DNA of 64,000 nt. It comes from Sinorhizobium fredii USDA 205 (GTDB lineage: Bacteria; Pseudomonadota; Alphaproteobacteria; Rhizobiales; Rhizobiaceae). The notes under the pieces are model-generated. The model searched no databases and had not been told where the DNA came from. It saw only the letters and a program-made list of their open reading frames with translations. The DNA lies in contig NZ_AUTC01000157.1 of the NCBI RefSeq assembly GCF_001461695.1, positions 62,001 to 126,000 on the forward strand, written 5' to 3'. This document shows positions 42,388 through 51,398 of this stretch, piece by piece (the first letter of the stretch is position 1; every line of letters starts with the position of its first letter). The position numbers and the translations under genes are program-made.

Positions 42388-43273
42388 TCTCGTCCTTTCC
42401 GCAACACAAATGGAGGTGAAGCGTGAGCGCTCCGCGATCGGTTCGCTGCGCCTCGTGCAGACCGCCTGCATCCTCGTCATCGCCCTCGTCATCGTATCAC
42501 CGCTCTTCATGCTGCTCGTCGCCAGCCTGAAGGACGATCGCTTCCAGATCCTCGCCGACATGGGCAGCTTCCGCGCCTTCTGGGTGTCGAACCCGACGCT
42601 GTCGAACTTCGCGGAGGTCGGCAATCTTTCGGGCGAGCTCGCCTACGGTCGTTATCTCCTGAATTCGCTGTTCATTCTGGCATGCACCGTCGGGTTTGGC
42701 CTCATCGTCAACTCGATGGCCGGCTTCGTGCTCGCCTGGGGATCGCTGCGCGGCCGCGCCTTGATCCTGTCGGTCGTCATCGCGCTCTATGTAATCCCGC
42801 AGGAAAGCATCATCATGCCACTCGTCATCATGGTGTCGCGCGCCGGCATGACCGACACCTTCGCCGTGCAGATCGTGCCCTGGGTCGCCAGCCCACTTTA
42901 TATCTTCCTGTTCTACCAGTTCTTCGCACAGCTTCCGAAGGAGCTCTTCGAAGCGGCCGAGATGGACGGTGCTTCGGTGTTCCGCATCTACCGCTCAATC
43001 TTCCTGCCGCTCAGCCTACCGGCGCTCGCCACGGTCTCGATCCTGATGGGGATCGAGGCCTGGAACCAGTATCTCTGGCCGATCCTGGTGACGCAGACCG
43101 ATTACGCCCGGCCGATCGCCGTCGCGATTGCCACCTTCTTCGGCCAGGACAGCATCTACTGGGATCGCGCCATGGCGGCCTCGGTCCTGATGATGATCCC
43201 GATCCTCGCCCTCTATCTCGCTTTCCAGCGCTGGTTCGTAAGTTCCTTTGTTGGCTCCGCCGTGAAAGGTTGA
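42380..43273 (+). CDS. CUT1 sugar ABC transporter permease (MalG-like)
   Basis: 297 aa, MSDLVLSATQMEVKRERS. Six spans, with the MalG-type EAA loop QLPKELFEAAEMDGASVFRI. The start overlaps the upstream permease by 8 bp, showing coupling. The GH32 gene follows three bases after its stop. Confidence 0.93.
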   Translation: MSDLVLSATQMEVKRERSAIGSLRLVQTACILVIALVIVSPLFMLLVASLKDDRFQILADMGSFRAFWVSNPTLSNFAEVGNLSGELAYGRYLLNSLFILACTVGFGLIVNSMAGFVLAWGSLRGRALILSVVIALYVIPQESIIMPLVIMVSRAGMTDTFAVQIVPWVASPLYIFLFYQFFAQLPKELFEAAEMDGASVFRIYRSIFLPLSLPALATVSILMGIEAWNQYLWPILVTQTDYARPIAVAIATFFGQDSIYWDRAMAASVLMMIPILALYLAFQRWFVSSFVGSAVKG

Positions 43274-43276
43274 TCA

Positions 43277-44998
43277 ATGACAAGCCATGCAAACCCCTCC
43301 TCGCTTCTCGGCAGCAGCGTCAAGACGCTGAGCGCCGTCCTGCCTGCCGGCACGACAATCCATGCCTGGCTGAAGGCCGCGCGTGCGGAAACGCTGGCCG
43401 AGCTACGCGCCAGCCAGGAGGGGCGAGAAATCGGCCGGATGATCACCCACAATTCGGAGGAATTCGAGTTCCAGGCCCTGGTGCTCGAGGCAGGCGGAGA
43501 AACAGCCCTCGCCTACGATGCCGCGGCGACGGCCGTCTCGGTTGTCTATGCCTTCTCGAACGACGACGTGCTGGAAAAGGGCATTCACGTGCTCTATGGC
43601 AGCGAGGAGAATGCCGCGCCCGCCGTTCCCGGCAGCTACCATTTCCGTCCGCCCTTCGGCTGGATGAACGATCCGAACGGTTTCGGTCGCTTCGCCGACA
43701 ACGTCCACCTCTTCTACCAGCACTATCCGCACAGTCTGCGCTGGAACACCATGCATTGGGGCCACGCGGTCTCCGACGACTATCTGCACTGGAGACACCT
43801 GCCGATCTTCCTGTTGCCTTCGGCGGAGCTTTCGGCGCGCCCCGACGGTCGCGGCGGGGCCTTTTCCGGTTCGGCCATTCCGCTTGCAGGAGAAAAACCG
43901 GGCATCCGCGTCTTCTTCACCGAGCAGGTCAAGGATCGCCTGCCCGAGGAGCAGATCCAGTTGACGGCTGTCACCGGCGACCAGATCAGCGCCGGCCCTG
44001 CCGAAATCATTCTTCCCGCGCGCCCCGCCGGCCTCGACCTGACGATGGACTTTCGCGATCCCTATGTGTTGAGGGGCCCGGACGGACGCTGGAAGATGCT
44101 TCTCGGCAGCCGCGACCACGCCGGCGGCGTCATCCTGCTCTACGAGACCGCCGATCCGGACGCCGCAGGCGGCTGGATTTTCGTCGGCATTCTGCACCGC
44201 GAGAACCGTTTCGGCATGACAGCGGCCGAATGCCCCTGCATCGTGCCGCTCGACGGGTCGGCCGACGATCCGCAGACCCGCTGGGCGCTGATCTTCGGTC
44301 TCTTGACCAGCCGCGACCCGGCGACCGGCCGCCGCAATATCACCATCGCGACCGTGGGTCGCTTCGATGGCCGGAACTTCGTCAAGGAATTCGAGCAGGA
44401 ACTCGATTTCGGCACCGACGCCTACGCCTTCCAGGCCTTTGTCGACCAGTCCGCGCCCGTCGGCATCGCCTGGCTCGCCAACTGGACGGAAATCTCCAAG
44501 AAGATCGACTTTCCGACGGCCATGACGCTGCCGCGCCGCGTCCTCATCAGGAATGGCGCACTGCTGACCCCGCCGATCGAGGCCGTCGACACGCTGCGTC
44601 AGCAGCTTGTCGACGAAAACCGGCTACTAGCAGGCGAAACAGTAAAGCTCGGCAACGGCGCCGTCGAGATGATCATCGATCTTGCGGCAGATGGCGCGGC
44701 CTTCGATCTCGAATTCGACCACCCGGACGTCGAACTCGGCCTCCGTCTCGACCCGGAAGGGTTGAGCATCCTCTACGACGTGCCGGACGGCAAATGGTTG
44801 CCCCGCTATATCGCTGCCGGCGCACGGCCCTCGACGCTTCGCATCTTCCTGGACAAGGGCTCGATCGAGGTCTTTGCCGACAACGGCCGCTGGACGGGGA
44901 CGAAGCGACTGCCCGGCTTCGAGGGCGTTCGCTCTGCGCGCCTCAGTGCGCCGGCAGGGAACGTCGCGATCGCCAGGATCTGGCAGCTCAAGCTCTGA
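43277..44998 (+). CDS. Intracellular GH32 beta-fructofuranosidase/levanase-like hydrolase
   Basis: 573 aa, no signal peptide, so the substrate is imported first. GH32 catalytic set is complete: WMNDPNGFGRF (nucleophile, near residue 130), DFRDPYV (transition-state Asp), and TAAECPCIV (acid/base Glu). The C-terminal beta-sandwich ends LRIFLDKGSIEVFADNGRWT. The first 100 or so residues before the catalytic domain do not match the usual GH32 start. It would cleave sucrose or fructo-oligosaccharides brought in by the adjacent CUT1 transporter. The start has AAAGG and follows the permease closely. Confidence 0.93.
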   Translation: MTSHANPSSLLGSSVKTLSAVLPAGTTIHAWLKAARAETLAELRASQEGREIGRMITHNSEEFEFQALVLEAGGETALAYDAAATAVSVVYAFSNDDVLEKGIHVLYGSEENAAPAVPGSYHFRPPFGWMNDPNGFGRFADNVHLFYQHYPHSLRWNTMHWGHAVSDDYLHWRHLPIFLLPSAELSARPDGRGGAFSGSAIPLAGEKPGIRVFFTEQVKDRLPEEQIQLTAVTGDQISAGPAEIILPARPAGLDLTMDFRDPYVLRGPDGRWKMLLGSRDHAGGVILLYETADPDAAGGWIFVGILHRENRFGMTAAECPCIVPLDGSADDPQTRWALIFGLLTSRDPATGRRNITIATVGRFDGRNFVKEFEQELDFGTDAYAFQAFVDQSAPVGIAWLANWTEISKKIDFPTAMTLPRRVLIRNGALLTPPIEAVDTLRQQLVDENRLLAGETVKLGNGAVEMIIDLAADGAAFDLEFDHPDVELGLRLDPEGLSILYDVPDGKWLPRYIAAGARPSTLRIFLDKGSIEVFADNGRWTGTKRLPGFEGVRSARLSAPAGNVAIARIWQLKL

Positions 44999-45020
44999 AT
45001 GACGAGAAAGGGAGGAATGC

Positions 45021-46067
45021 ATGGCATCCGTCACGATCCAACAGGTCCGCAAGCAGTATGGCGCCGTCCCGGTGATCCACGGCGTCTCCATGGACATTGA
45101 GGATGGCGAGTTCGTCACTCTCGTCGGCCCGTCCGGCTGCGGCAAGTCAACGCTGTTGCGCATGCTCGCCGGGCTCGAGGACATCAGCGGCGGCGAGATC
45201 CGCATCGGCGGCCGCGTCGTCAACGACGTAGCGCCGAAGGAGCGGGACATCGCCATGGTGTTCCAGAGCTACGCGCTCTATCCGCATATGACGGTCGCCG
45301 AGAACATGGGCTTCGCACTGAAGCTCAAGGGCGAAGGCAAGGCGGCGATCGAGAAGCGCGTGCGCGAGGCGGCGGATATTCTGGCGCTCGGGCCGCTGCT
45401 CGACCGCCTGCCGAAGCAGCTTTCCGGCGGCCAACGCCAGCGTGTCGCCATGGGACGGGCGATCGTCCGCCACCCGCAGGTCTTTCTGTTCGACGAGCCG
45501 CTGTCGAACCTCGACGCCAAGCTGCGCGTCACCATGCGAGCCGAGATCAAGGACCTGCACCAGCGCCTGAAGACGACGACCGTCTATGTCACCCACGACC
45601 AGATCGAGGCAATGACCATGGCGGACCGGATCGTCGTCATGCGCGGCGGCAATGTCGAGCAGATCGGCAAGCCACTCGAGCTCTACGACCGGCCGGCAAA
45701 CACTTTCGTCGCGACCTTCATCGGTTCGCCTGCGATGAACCTGTTCGAGGGTTCGCCCGCCGACGAGGGATTCGTCACGCGTGACGGCGTCTTTCTGCCG
45801 ATGCCGGGCGACTATCAGGGGGCGGCGGCCGCGATCTACGGCATCCGCCCGGAACATCTCGTCATCGCCGAGAGCGGCGTGCCGGCGACGGTGGTGGTCG
45901 TCGAGCCGACCGGATCTGAAACGCATGTGCTTGTGAAGCTCGGACCGTCAGATGCCAACCTGGTCCTGCGAGATCGGATCGATCTTGAACCCGGCCAGCC
46001 GGTGCGTGTCGCCCCGGATCTCGCGAAACTGCATTTGTTTTCCGCCCAGGGGACGCGCGTCAACTGA
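45021..46067 (+). CDS. CUT1 ABC transporter ATPase (UgpC/MsmK-type)
   Basis: 348 aa with GGGAGG before the ATG. Walker A GPSGCGKST, signature LSGGQRQRVA, Walker B VFLFDEPLSNLDA, and a C-terminal TOBE/regulatory region (FVATFIGSPAMNLFEG, AIYGIRPEHLVIAE). It energises the two permeases. It is last gene of the operon; 35 bp separate its stop from the convergent iron ATPase stop. Confidence 0.94.
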   Translation: MASVTIQQVRKQYGAVPVIHGVSMDIEDGEFVTLVGPSGCGKSTLLRMLAGLEDISGGEIRIGGRVVNDVAPKERDIAMVFQSYALYPHMTVAENMGFALKLKGEGKAAIEKRVREAADILALGPLLDRLPKQLSGGQRQRVAMGRAIVRHPQVFLFDEPLSNLDAKLRVTMRAEIKDLHQRLKTTTVYVTHDQIEAMTMADRIVVMRGGNVEQIGKPLELYDRPANTFVATFIGSPAMNLFEGSPADEGFVTRDGVFLPMPGDYQGAAAAIYGIRPEHLVIAESGVPATVVVVEPTGSETHVLVKLGPSDANLVLRDRIDLEPGQPVRVAPDLAKLHLFSAQGTRVN

Positions 46068-46102
46068 CGCGCTTCCCGGAGTTCGAGTGTCGTGTCGCCC
46101 GG

Positions 46103-46864
46103 TCACCGAACAGGAATGGAATCGTCGACGATGATCACCGGCCGACCGAGCGAACAGGCCTCGACGCGGGCTTCGACACGATAGACGGATTTCAGCATGT
46201 CGGCGGTGATCACCGTCTCCGTCGGACCGCTCGCCGCCACCGAGCCGCTACTGATCACGATCGTATCGTCGCAATAGCGAAGCGCGTGGTTCAGGTCGTG
46301 CAACGCGATCAGCACCGCCATGCCGGATTGGGCCGACAAGCGCTTCATGAAGCCGAGCACTTCGATCTGGCGAAAGAGGTCAAGCGCCGAGGTCGGCTCG
46401 TCCATCAACAGAACCTCGGGCTTGCGCACCAGCGCCTGGGCGATCGACACGAGCTGCCGCTGGCCGCCGGAAAGTTCGCCAAGACCGCGAAACGCCAGGT
46501 CGTCGATCCTCAATGCCGCCAGCACCCGGTCGATTTCGGCAAGCTCGTCGTCCTTCACCTTCCAGCCGGAACCCTGCTTGGCCGACAGCAGAACGGATTC
46601 GTAGACCGTCAGCACCGCGTTGGCGCCGGTATCCTGCGGCATGTAGCAGATCGTCTCCGGACCCTTGGCCGTGTCGGAAAGGTGGACGAGGCCCGGACCG
46701 GCCGCGAGACCGGCAATGCGCTTGAAGAGCGTCGATTTGCCGGCCGCATTCGGCCCGATGACGGCGGTCAGGCGTCCGCCTTTGAGCTCGCCCGTATTGA
46801 TGTTAGACAGCACGGTGCGCCGGCCGTAGGTGGCGCCGACCGCGTCGAGCCTCAGGGCTACCAT
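46103..46864 (-). CDS. Iron-siderophore-type ABC transporter ATPase
   Basis: 253 aa from MVALRLDAVGATYGRRTV. FepC/FhuC-like: Walker A GPNAAGKST, signature LSGGQRQLVSIAQAL, Walker B VLLMDEPTSALD, H-loop LIALHDLNHALRYCD. The start lies 7 bp inside the 3' end of the permease gene. The longer frame upstream is a shadow of the permease. Confidence 0.93.
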   Translation of the reverse strand: MVALRLDAVGATYGRRTVLSNINTGELKGGRLTAVIGPNAAGKSTLFKRIAGLAAGPGLVHLSDTAKGPETICYMPQDTGANAVLTVYESVLLSAKQGSGWKVKDDELAEIDRVLAALRIDDLAFRGLGELSGGQRQLVSIAQALVRKPEVLLMDEPTSALDLFRQIEVLGFMKRLSAQSGMAVLIALHDLNHALRYCDDTIVISSGSVAASGPTETVITADMLKSVYRVEARVEACSLGRPVIIVDDSIPVR

Positions 46865-47928
46865 GCCCGCCTCCTGTTGGTGAAGATCAGCACGAAGAAG
46901 AACGGAACGCCGACAAGCGCCGTGATGATACCGATCGGCAGCACCGCACCGGGAATGATCATCTTGCTGACGACGGAAGTCGTCGAAAGCAAGAGCGCGC
47001 CGCAGAGCACCGAAGCCGGCAGAAAGAAACGTTGGTCTTCGCCGACCAGCATGCGGGCGATGTGCGGACCGACGAGACCGACGAAACCGACCGTGCCGAC
47101 GAAGGAGACGGGGATCGCCGCCAGCAGGCTGACGATCAGCATCGTCTCCAGCCGCAGCCGGCGAACATTGATGCCGAAGCTCGCCGCCTTGTCGTCGCCG
47201 AGTCTGAGCGCCGTCAGCGCCCAGGCATGACGGGCAAAGAGCGGTGCGGCGAAAGCCAGTACGGCCGCGGTGATCCAAACCTTGGGCCAGGTCGCCTTGG
47301 TGAGGCTGCCCATCGTCCAGAAGACGACGGCGGCGAGCGCCTGTTCGGAAGCAAGATACTCGAGCAGCGACAGCGCCGCGTTGAAGGTGAAGACGAGGGC
47401 GATGCCAAGCAGCACGATGGTCTCGACGGTGACGCCGCGCATGGTCGATGCGAAATGGATGAAGAGCGCCGCCAGCATTGCCATCAGGAATGCGTTGAGC
47501 GGCACCATGTACTGAACGGCGACTGGAAAGACCGCGACACCGGCGACGAGGCCGAGCGCGGCGCCGAAGCCGGCAGCCGCCGAAATGCCGAGTGTAAAGG
47601 GGCTCGCCAGCGGATTGGCGAGGATCGTCTGCATCTGGGCGCCGGCGACCGACAGGGAAGCGCCGACAGTCACTGCCATCAGCGCGATCGGCATGCGGAT
47701 ATCCCAGATCACCACACGAAGCTGGTCGCTGACGGCCCCGGAGTTGAACAGCGCCGTCAGAACGTCCGCAAGCGGGTAGTTCGCCGGTCCGAGCGCCATA
47801 TCGACAGCAACTGAGAGAAACAGAGCGGCGATGAGGCCCGAAAGCATCAGCAGCCGGCGCGCGACAAGGGCGCGGTAGCGACCGCGCCCTTCAACACCGG
47901 CGATTTCGTCGGCGACGGCGGCCATCAT
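46858..47928 (-). CDS. FecCD-family iron-siderophore ABC permease
   Basis: 356 aa. FecCD/BtuC family with about nine to ten spans; ASLSVAGAQMQTILANPLAS and GLVGPHIARMLVGEDQRFFL are typical motifs. It overlaps the upstream binding-protein stop (ATGA) and the ATPase start. One protein is expected to form a homodimeric channel. Likely iron-regulated through the box at 50289. Confidence 0.93.
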   Translation of the reverse strand: MMAAVADEIAGVEGRGRYRALVARRLLMLSGLIAALFLSVAVDMALGPANYPLADVLTALFNSGAVSDQLRVVIWDIRMPIALMAVTVGASLSVAGAQMQTILANPLASPFTLGISAAAGFGAALGLVAGVAVFPVAVQYMVPLNAFLMAMLAALFIHFASTMRGVTVETIVLLGIALVFTFNAALSLLEYLASEQALAAVVFWTMGSLTKATWPKVWITAAVLAFAAPLFARHAWALTALRLGDDKAASFGINVRRLRLETMLIVSLLAAIPVSFVGTVGFVGLVGPHIARMLVGEDQRFFLPASVLCGALLLSTTSVVSKMIIPGAVLPIGIITALVGVPFFFVLIFTNRRRAW

Positions 47929-49061
47929 TCACCCCCGTCCGAAAGCGAGACGAAATAGCCCGGCCGGTAGGCGATCGGAAGGAACTTCTCGTGGAATGCG
48001 CGGAAGCTCCGGTCCGGATCGATATCGGCGAAGAGCTCCGGATGGAACCATTTGGCGAATTGCTGGATCGGCACGAATTCATAGGGCGCGCCGTAGAACT
48101 GATGCCAGACGGCATGGACCCTGCCCGCCTTGACCGCATCGAGCGTGGCAAAGGCGGGCCTCTGCATCAGCCCCTTCAGCCGCTCCCGCGCCGCGCCCGG
48201 ATCGGCACCGCGTCCGACCGCCACGTACTGGTTGACGTCGGACTCGGCCGACCAGTTGCTGCCGGTGACGATCACATGATCCGGGTTGGCAACGACGAGT
48301 TGCTCGGCATTGAGGTCGCCGAAGGTCGCGGTGATCACGTCGGCGCCGATATTGTGGCCGCCGGCCTTTTCCACCATCTCGCCGAAGTTCGCCGGGCCGA
48401 AGGTCCGGCAGCAGACAGTCTCGCCGGTAATGCCGGGCGAGCGCTCGATGAACACCTTTGGCCGCGTAATCGCCCCGGCTTTGGCGAGACGATCGGTGAC
48501 GACAGCGATCTGATCACGACGCCAATCGATGAATTCCTTCGCCCGCGCTTCCGCGCCGAAAATCTGGCCGAGGATCTCCACGGACCTTTCGCTGTTCTTC
48601 GCCGGGTGGACGCGGAAATCGAGATAGACGACGGCGACACCGGCCGCGGCCGCCTTGTCGATGAAACCCGATTCCTCGACGGCATCTCGCGCTTCGAGGT
48701 TCAGCGTAAGCACGTCCGGCTTCAGCACGATCGCCGCCTCGAGGCTGAAATCGCCGCTCGGGATATAGCCGAAGCGCGGCAGCGTCTCTATCGCCGGAAA
48801 GCGTTCGCGATAGCCGTCGTAGGAATCCGGATCCTTCTTAATCAGATCGTCGCGCCAGCCGACGATCGTGTCGAAGACATGCTCGCCCTTGAGCGCCGCC
48901 GCAACGTGGATCTGGCGCGCCTCGCCGAGCAGGATCCGCTTGGCCGGTAGCTCGATCTCGACCTTGCGGCCGGTGACATCGGTGATTTCCGCCGCAACGG
49001 CCGTCGACGCCGCCAGCACTGCTGCAACGAGCGCTGAGAGAACGCAGTTCAGTATCCGCAT
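47925..49061 (-). CDS. Periplasmic iron-siderophore-type binding protein, second copy
   Basis: 378 aa. Signal peptide MRILNCVLSALVAAVLAAST-VAA. Peripla_BP_2 fold. Shows ITDVTGRKVEIELPAKRILL and a CC pair in GETVCCRTFGPANFGEMVEK, both shared with the next copy at 49113. GAGAGG precedes the ATG. The stop overlaps the permease start by 4 bp. Two binding proteins with one permease suggest two related ligands or a duplicated one. Confidence 0.92.
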   Translation of the reverse strand: MRILNCVLSALVAAVLAASTAVAAEITDVTGRKVEIELPAKRILLGEARQIHVAAALKGEHVFDTIVGWRDDLIKKDPDSYDGYRERFPAIETLPRFGYIPSGDFSLEAAIVLKPDVLTLNLEARDAVEESGFIDKAAAAGVAVVYLDFRVHPAKNSERSVEILGQIFGAEARAKEFIDWRRDQIAVVTDRLAKAGAITRPKVFIERSPGITGETVCCRTFGPANFGEMVEKAGGHNIGADVITATFGDLNAEQLVVANPDHVIVTGSNWSAESDVNQYVAVGRGADPGAARERLKGLMQRPAFATLDAVKAGRVHAVWHQFYGAPYEFVPIQQFAKWFHPELFADIDPDRSFRAFHEKFLPIAYRPGYFVSLSDGGE

Positions 49062-49083
49062 GACAAACCTCTCGAAAAGCGTT

Positions 49084-49103
49084 CGGAGGGCTTGCGCCCT
49101 CCG
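49084..49103 (-). terminator. Hairpin between the two binding-protein genes
   Basis: CGGAGGGC-ttgc-GCCCTCCG is a perfect 8 bp stem just after the stop of the first binding-protein gene (ends at 49113 on the minus strand). No full T-run follows. It may partly end the transcript, giving excess of the first binding protein. Confidence 0.6.
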
Positions 49104-49112
49104 ATCCGGATT

Positions 49113-50246
49113 TTACTGGCCGACATTCAGCGACACGAAGTAGCCGCTCTTGTAAGGCAGAGGCAGGAAGCGTTCGTGCAATTCCTGGAACGTCGCCTCC
49201 GGGTCAAGATCCTCGAACAGGTCCGGATGCAGCCACTTGGCAATCTGCTGGATGGCGACGAACTGGTAGGGATTGTTGTAGAACTGGTGCCAGATGGCGT
49301 GGATATTGCCCTCTTTCACCGCCTTCACATCGGTGAAGGCCGGACGCTTCGTCAGGTTCTCGAGCTTGCGGAACGCCTCCCTTTCGTCGGCGCCATAGCC
49401 GACACCGACCCAGTTGCCGCCCGGCACGTAGCCTTCCCAATTGCCGCCGGTGATGATGATCTGATCCGGGTTAGACGCGATGATCTGCTCCGGATTGACC
49501 GTCCCGAAGGTCCCCGGGATGATGTCCTTCGCCATGTTGATGCCGCCGGCGAATTCGACCATCTTGCCAAAATTCTCGTTGCCGAAGGACATGCAGCAAT
49601 CGTCCGAATAGCCGCCGGCGCGCTCGACGAAGACGAGTGGCTTGTTTGGATTGGCCTTGGCCAGCACATCGGTCACCTTGGCGATGCTGTCGGCGCGGAA
49701 CTTGATGAAGTCCTCGGCCTTTTCTTCCTCGCCGAACAGCTTGCCGATCAGGCGCATGCTCGGCTCGGTGTTTTCCATAGGCTTTTCGCGGAAATCGACA
49801 TAGACGAGCGGAATGCCGACCTTCTCGAGCTTCTCGATATAGCCCGCCTCTTCCGTTGCCGTCTTGGCGTCGACATTCATCAGCATGACGTCGGGCTTCA
49901 GCGCCACCGCCTGCTCGATGTCAAAGGTTCCGTCCTTCATGCCGCCGAAGGCCGGCAGCTTGGCGATGTCCGGATGCTTGGCGAGATAGGCGGCATAGGT
50001 TTCCGGGTCGGCCTTCGCCAGGTCGTCGCGCCAGCCGACGATGCGCTTGAAGGGCTCGTCCTTGTCCAGGGCGCCGACGAAATAGATCTGCCGTCCTTCG
50101 CCCAAGATCACGTGCTTGACGGGGACGTTCACCTCGACCTCGCGGCCGGTGATGTCTTTCACTTTCACCGTTTCAGCGAACGCGGCGCTTGAAAACAGGA
50201 CGCACAGGCCCATGGCCGCGGCGGCCACCCTGTTGAAAACTTTCAT
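49113..50246 (-). CDS. Periplasmic iron-siderophore-type binding protein, first copy
   Basis: 377 aa. Signal peptide MKVFNRVAAAAMGLCVLFSS-AFA. Opening VKDITGREVEVNVPVKHVIL parallels the other copy, and it contains SDDCCMSFGNENFGKMVEFA with a cysteine pair at the equivalent site. The rest (GTFGTVNPEQIIASNPDQII, IWHQFYNNPYQFVAIQQIAK) also aligns with the second copy, so the two are tandem paralogues. GGAGCAGGG precedes the ATG. The first gene after the iron box at 50289. Confidence 0.93.
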   Translation of the reverse strand: MKVFNRVAAAAMGLCVLFSSAAFAETVKVKDITGREVEVNVPVKHVILGEGRQIYFVGALDKDEPFKRIVGWRDDLAKADPETYAAYLAKHPDIAKLPAFGGMKDGTFDIEQAVALKPDVMLMNVDAKTATEEAGYIEKLEKVGIPLVYVDFREKPMENTEPSMRLIGKLFGEEEKAEDFIKFRADSIAKVTDVLAKANPNKPLVFVERAGGYSDDCCMSFGNENFGKMVEFAGGINMAKDIIPGTFGTVNPEQIIASNPDQIIITGGNWEGYVPGGNWVGVGYGADEREAFRKLENLTKRPAFTDVKAVKEGNIHAIWHQFYNNPYQFVAIQQIAKWLHPDLFEDLDPEATFQELHERFLPLPYKSGYFVSLNVGQ

Positions 50247-50288
50247 TGATCCCTGCTCCGTTGGAAAACGCCGCCTTCTAGTATTTCA

Positions 50289-50303
50289 TGACTTTACCAG
50301 TCA
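50289..50303. promoter_or_regulatory. Iron-responsive operator (RirA-type IRO)
   Basis: TGA-CTTTACCAG-TCA matches TGA-N9-TCA, the operator of the rhizobial iron regulator RirA. It is 43 bp upstream of the first binding-protein gene (minus) and 47 bp upstream of the methyltransferase (plus). It implies repression of both when iron is plentiful. Confidence 0.72.
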
Positions 50304-50349
50304 ACATATATCTTTTAGAACGCTTCCAAACAGTTGAGGTTGAGTATCG

Positions 50350-51159
50350 ATGAGCGACGTGGCGGCGGGCCGAAACTACGATCTGCGCGACGAGATCAAG
50401 GCCTATTGGTCGGAACGTGCCGCCACCTTCGATCTTTCTCCGGGCCACGAGATCTTCTCCGAGGAGGAACGCGCCGCCTGGCACCGGCTTTTCCTGCGCC
50501 ATCTCGGTCGCGGCGACGGTCGCGCCGCACTCGACCTGGCGAGCGGCACCGGCGTCATCTCGCACCTGCTCGACGACCTCGACTTCCAGGTCACCGGCCT
50601 AGACTGGGCCGAGCCGATGCTCGAGAGGGCGCGGCAGAAGGCACAAAGCCGACGGCGTGCCATATCCTTCCGCATCGGCGACGCGGAAAACACGATGGAG
50701 CCGGACGACCACTACGACGTCATCGTCAACAGGCATCTCGTCTGGACGCTGGTCGATCCGGCCAAGGCCTTCACCGAATGGCTGCGCGTGCTGAAACCAG
50801 GCGGCACGCTTCTGGTCGTCGATGGCGATTTCGTCAGTACGAGTGCGCTGGAGCGGCTGTTCTCGAAACTGAGCGCCTGGGGGCAGAGCGCGGGTATTTT
50901 CAAGCCGGACGCACCCATGCACTCGCGCGAAATGATGGAAATCCATCGCAACATCCTTTCCCGCGTCCATTTCGCCAACGGGGCCCGCGCCGAGGCAGTC
51001 GTCGAACTTCTCCGCGCCGCCGGCTTCACGGACATTGTCGTCGATACCGATCTCGGCGAAATCCATCGGATGCAGGCGAAAAACTGGAACTTCTTCAAGG
51101 GACTCGCGCGACGGAGCCAGCACCGCTACGCAATCCGCGCAAGCAAGCGTGAGGTCTGA
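50350..51159 (+). CDS. SAM-dependent class I methyltransferase, divergent from iron importer
   Basis: 269 aa, starts MSDVAAGRNYDLRDEIKAYW, with GAGG ahead. Methyltransf_11/25 fold: ALDLASGTGVISHLL (SAM motif I near residue 60), VTGLDWAEPMLERARQ (motif II), and VLKPGGTLLVVDGDF (motif IV). It shares the IRO at 50289 with the ABC genes. No siderophore synthase is in the window, so it could modify an imported ligand or act on an unrelated compound. Confidence 0.9.
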   Translation: MSDVAAGRNYDLRDEIKAYWSERAATFDLSPGHEIFSEEERAAWHRLFLRHLGRGDGRAALDLASGTGVISHLLDDLDFQVTGLDWAEPMLERARQKAQSRRRAISFRIGDAENTMEPDDHYDVIVNRHLVWTLVDPAKAFTEWLRVLKPGGTLLVVDGDFVSTSALERLFSKLSAWGQSAGIFKPDAPMHSREMMEIHRNILSRVHFANGARAEAVVELLRAAGFTDIVVDTDLGEIHRMQAKNWNFFKGLARRSQHRYAIRASKREV

Positions 51160-51398
51160 AGCCAGCAGAACCTACTACCACTAGCTGCACTCAATTCCAC
51201 GTCGGGAAGAGTGTTCAAGGCCACAAAGCTGCCGCGCAATGGTCAGCAAATTGCCCCGACATCGCCTAACCGAGCACTTCTGAGGGCTACATGGTCGATC
51301 GCTGCTCCGTTGTTATCGACACGGAGCGGTTGAACGAGGCGGTATTGCTGCCGATCACGTCATGCACGTCCAAGAGGGCACGTCCAAGAGGAATGAAT

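Noticed and set aside
51360..51392. Direct repeat acgtccaagaggg/cacgtccaagagg
   Set aside because: Short tandem duplication upstream of the DUF4168 gene without palindromic or spacer structure; not a CRISPR or clear operator.
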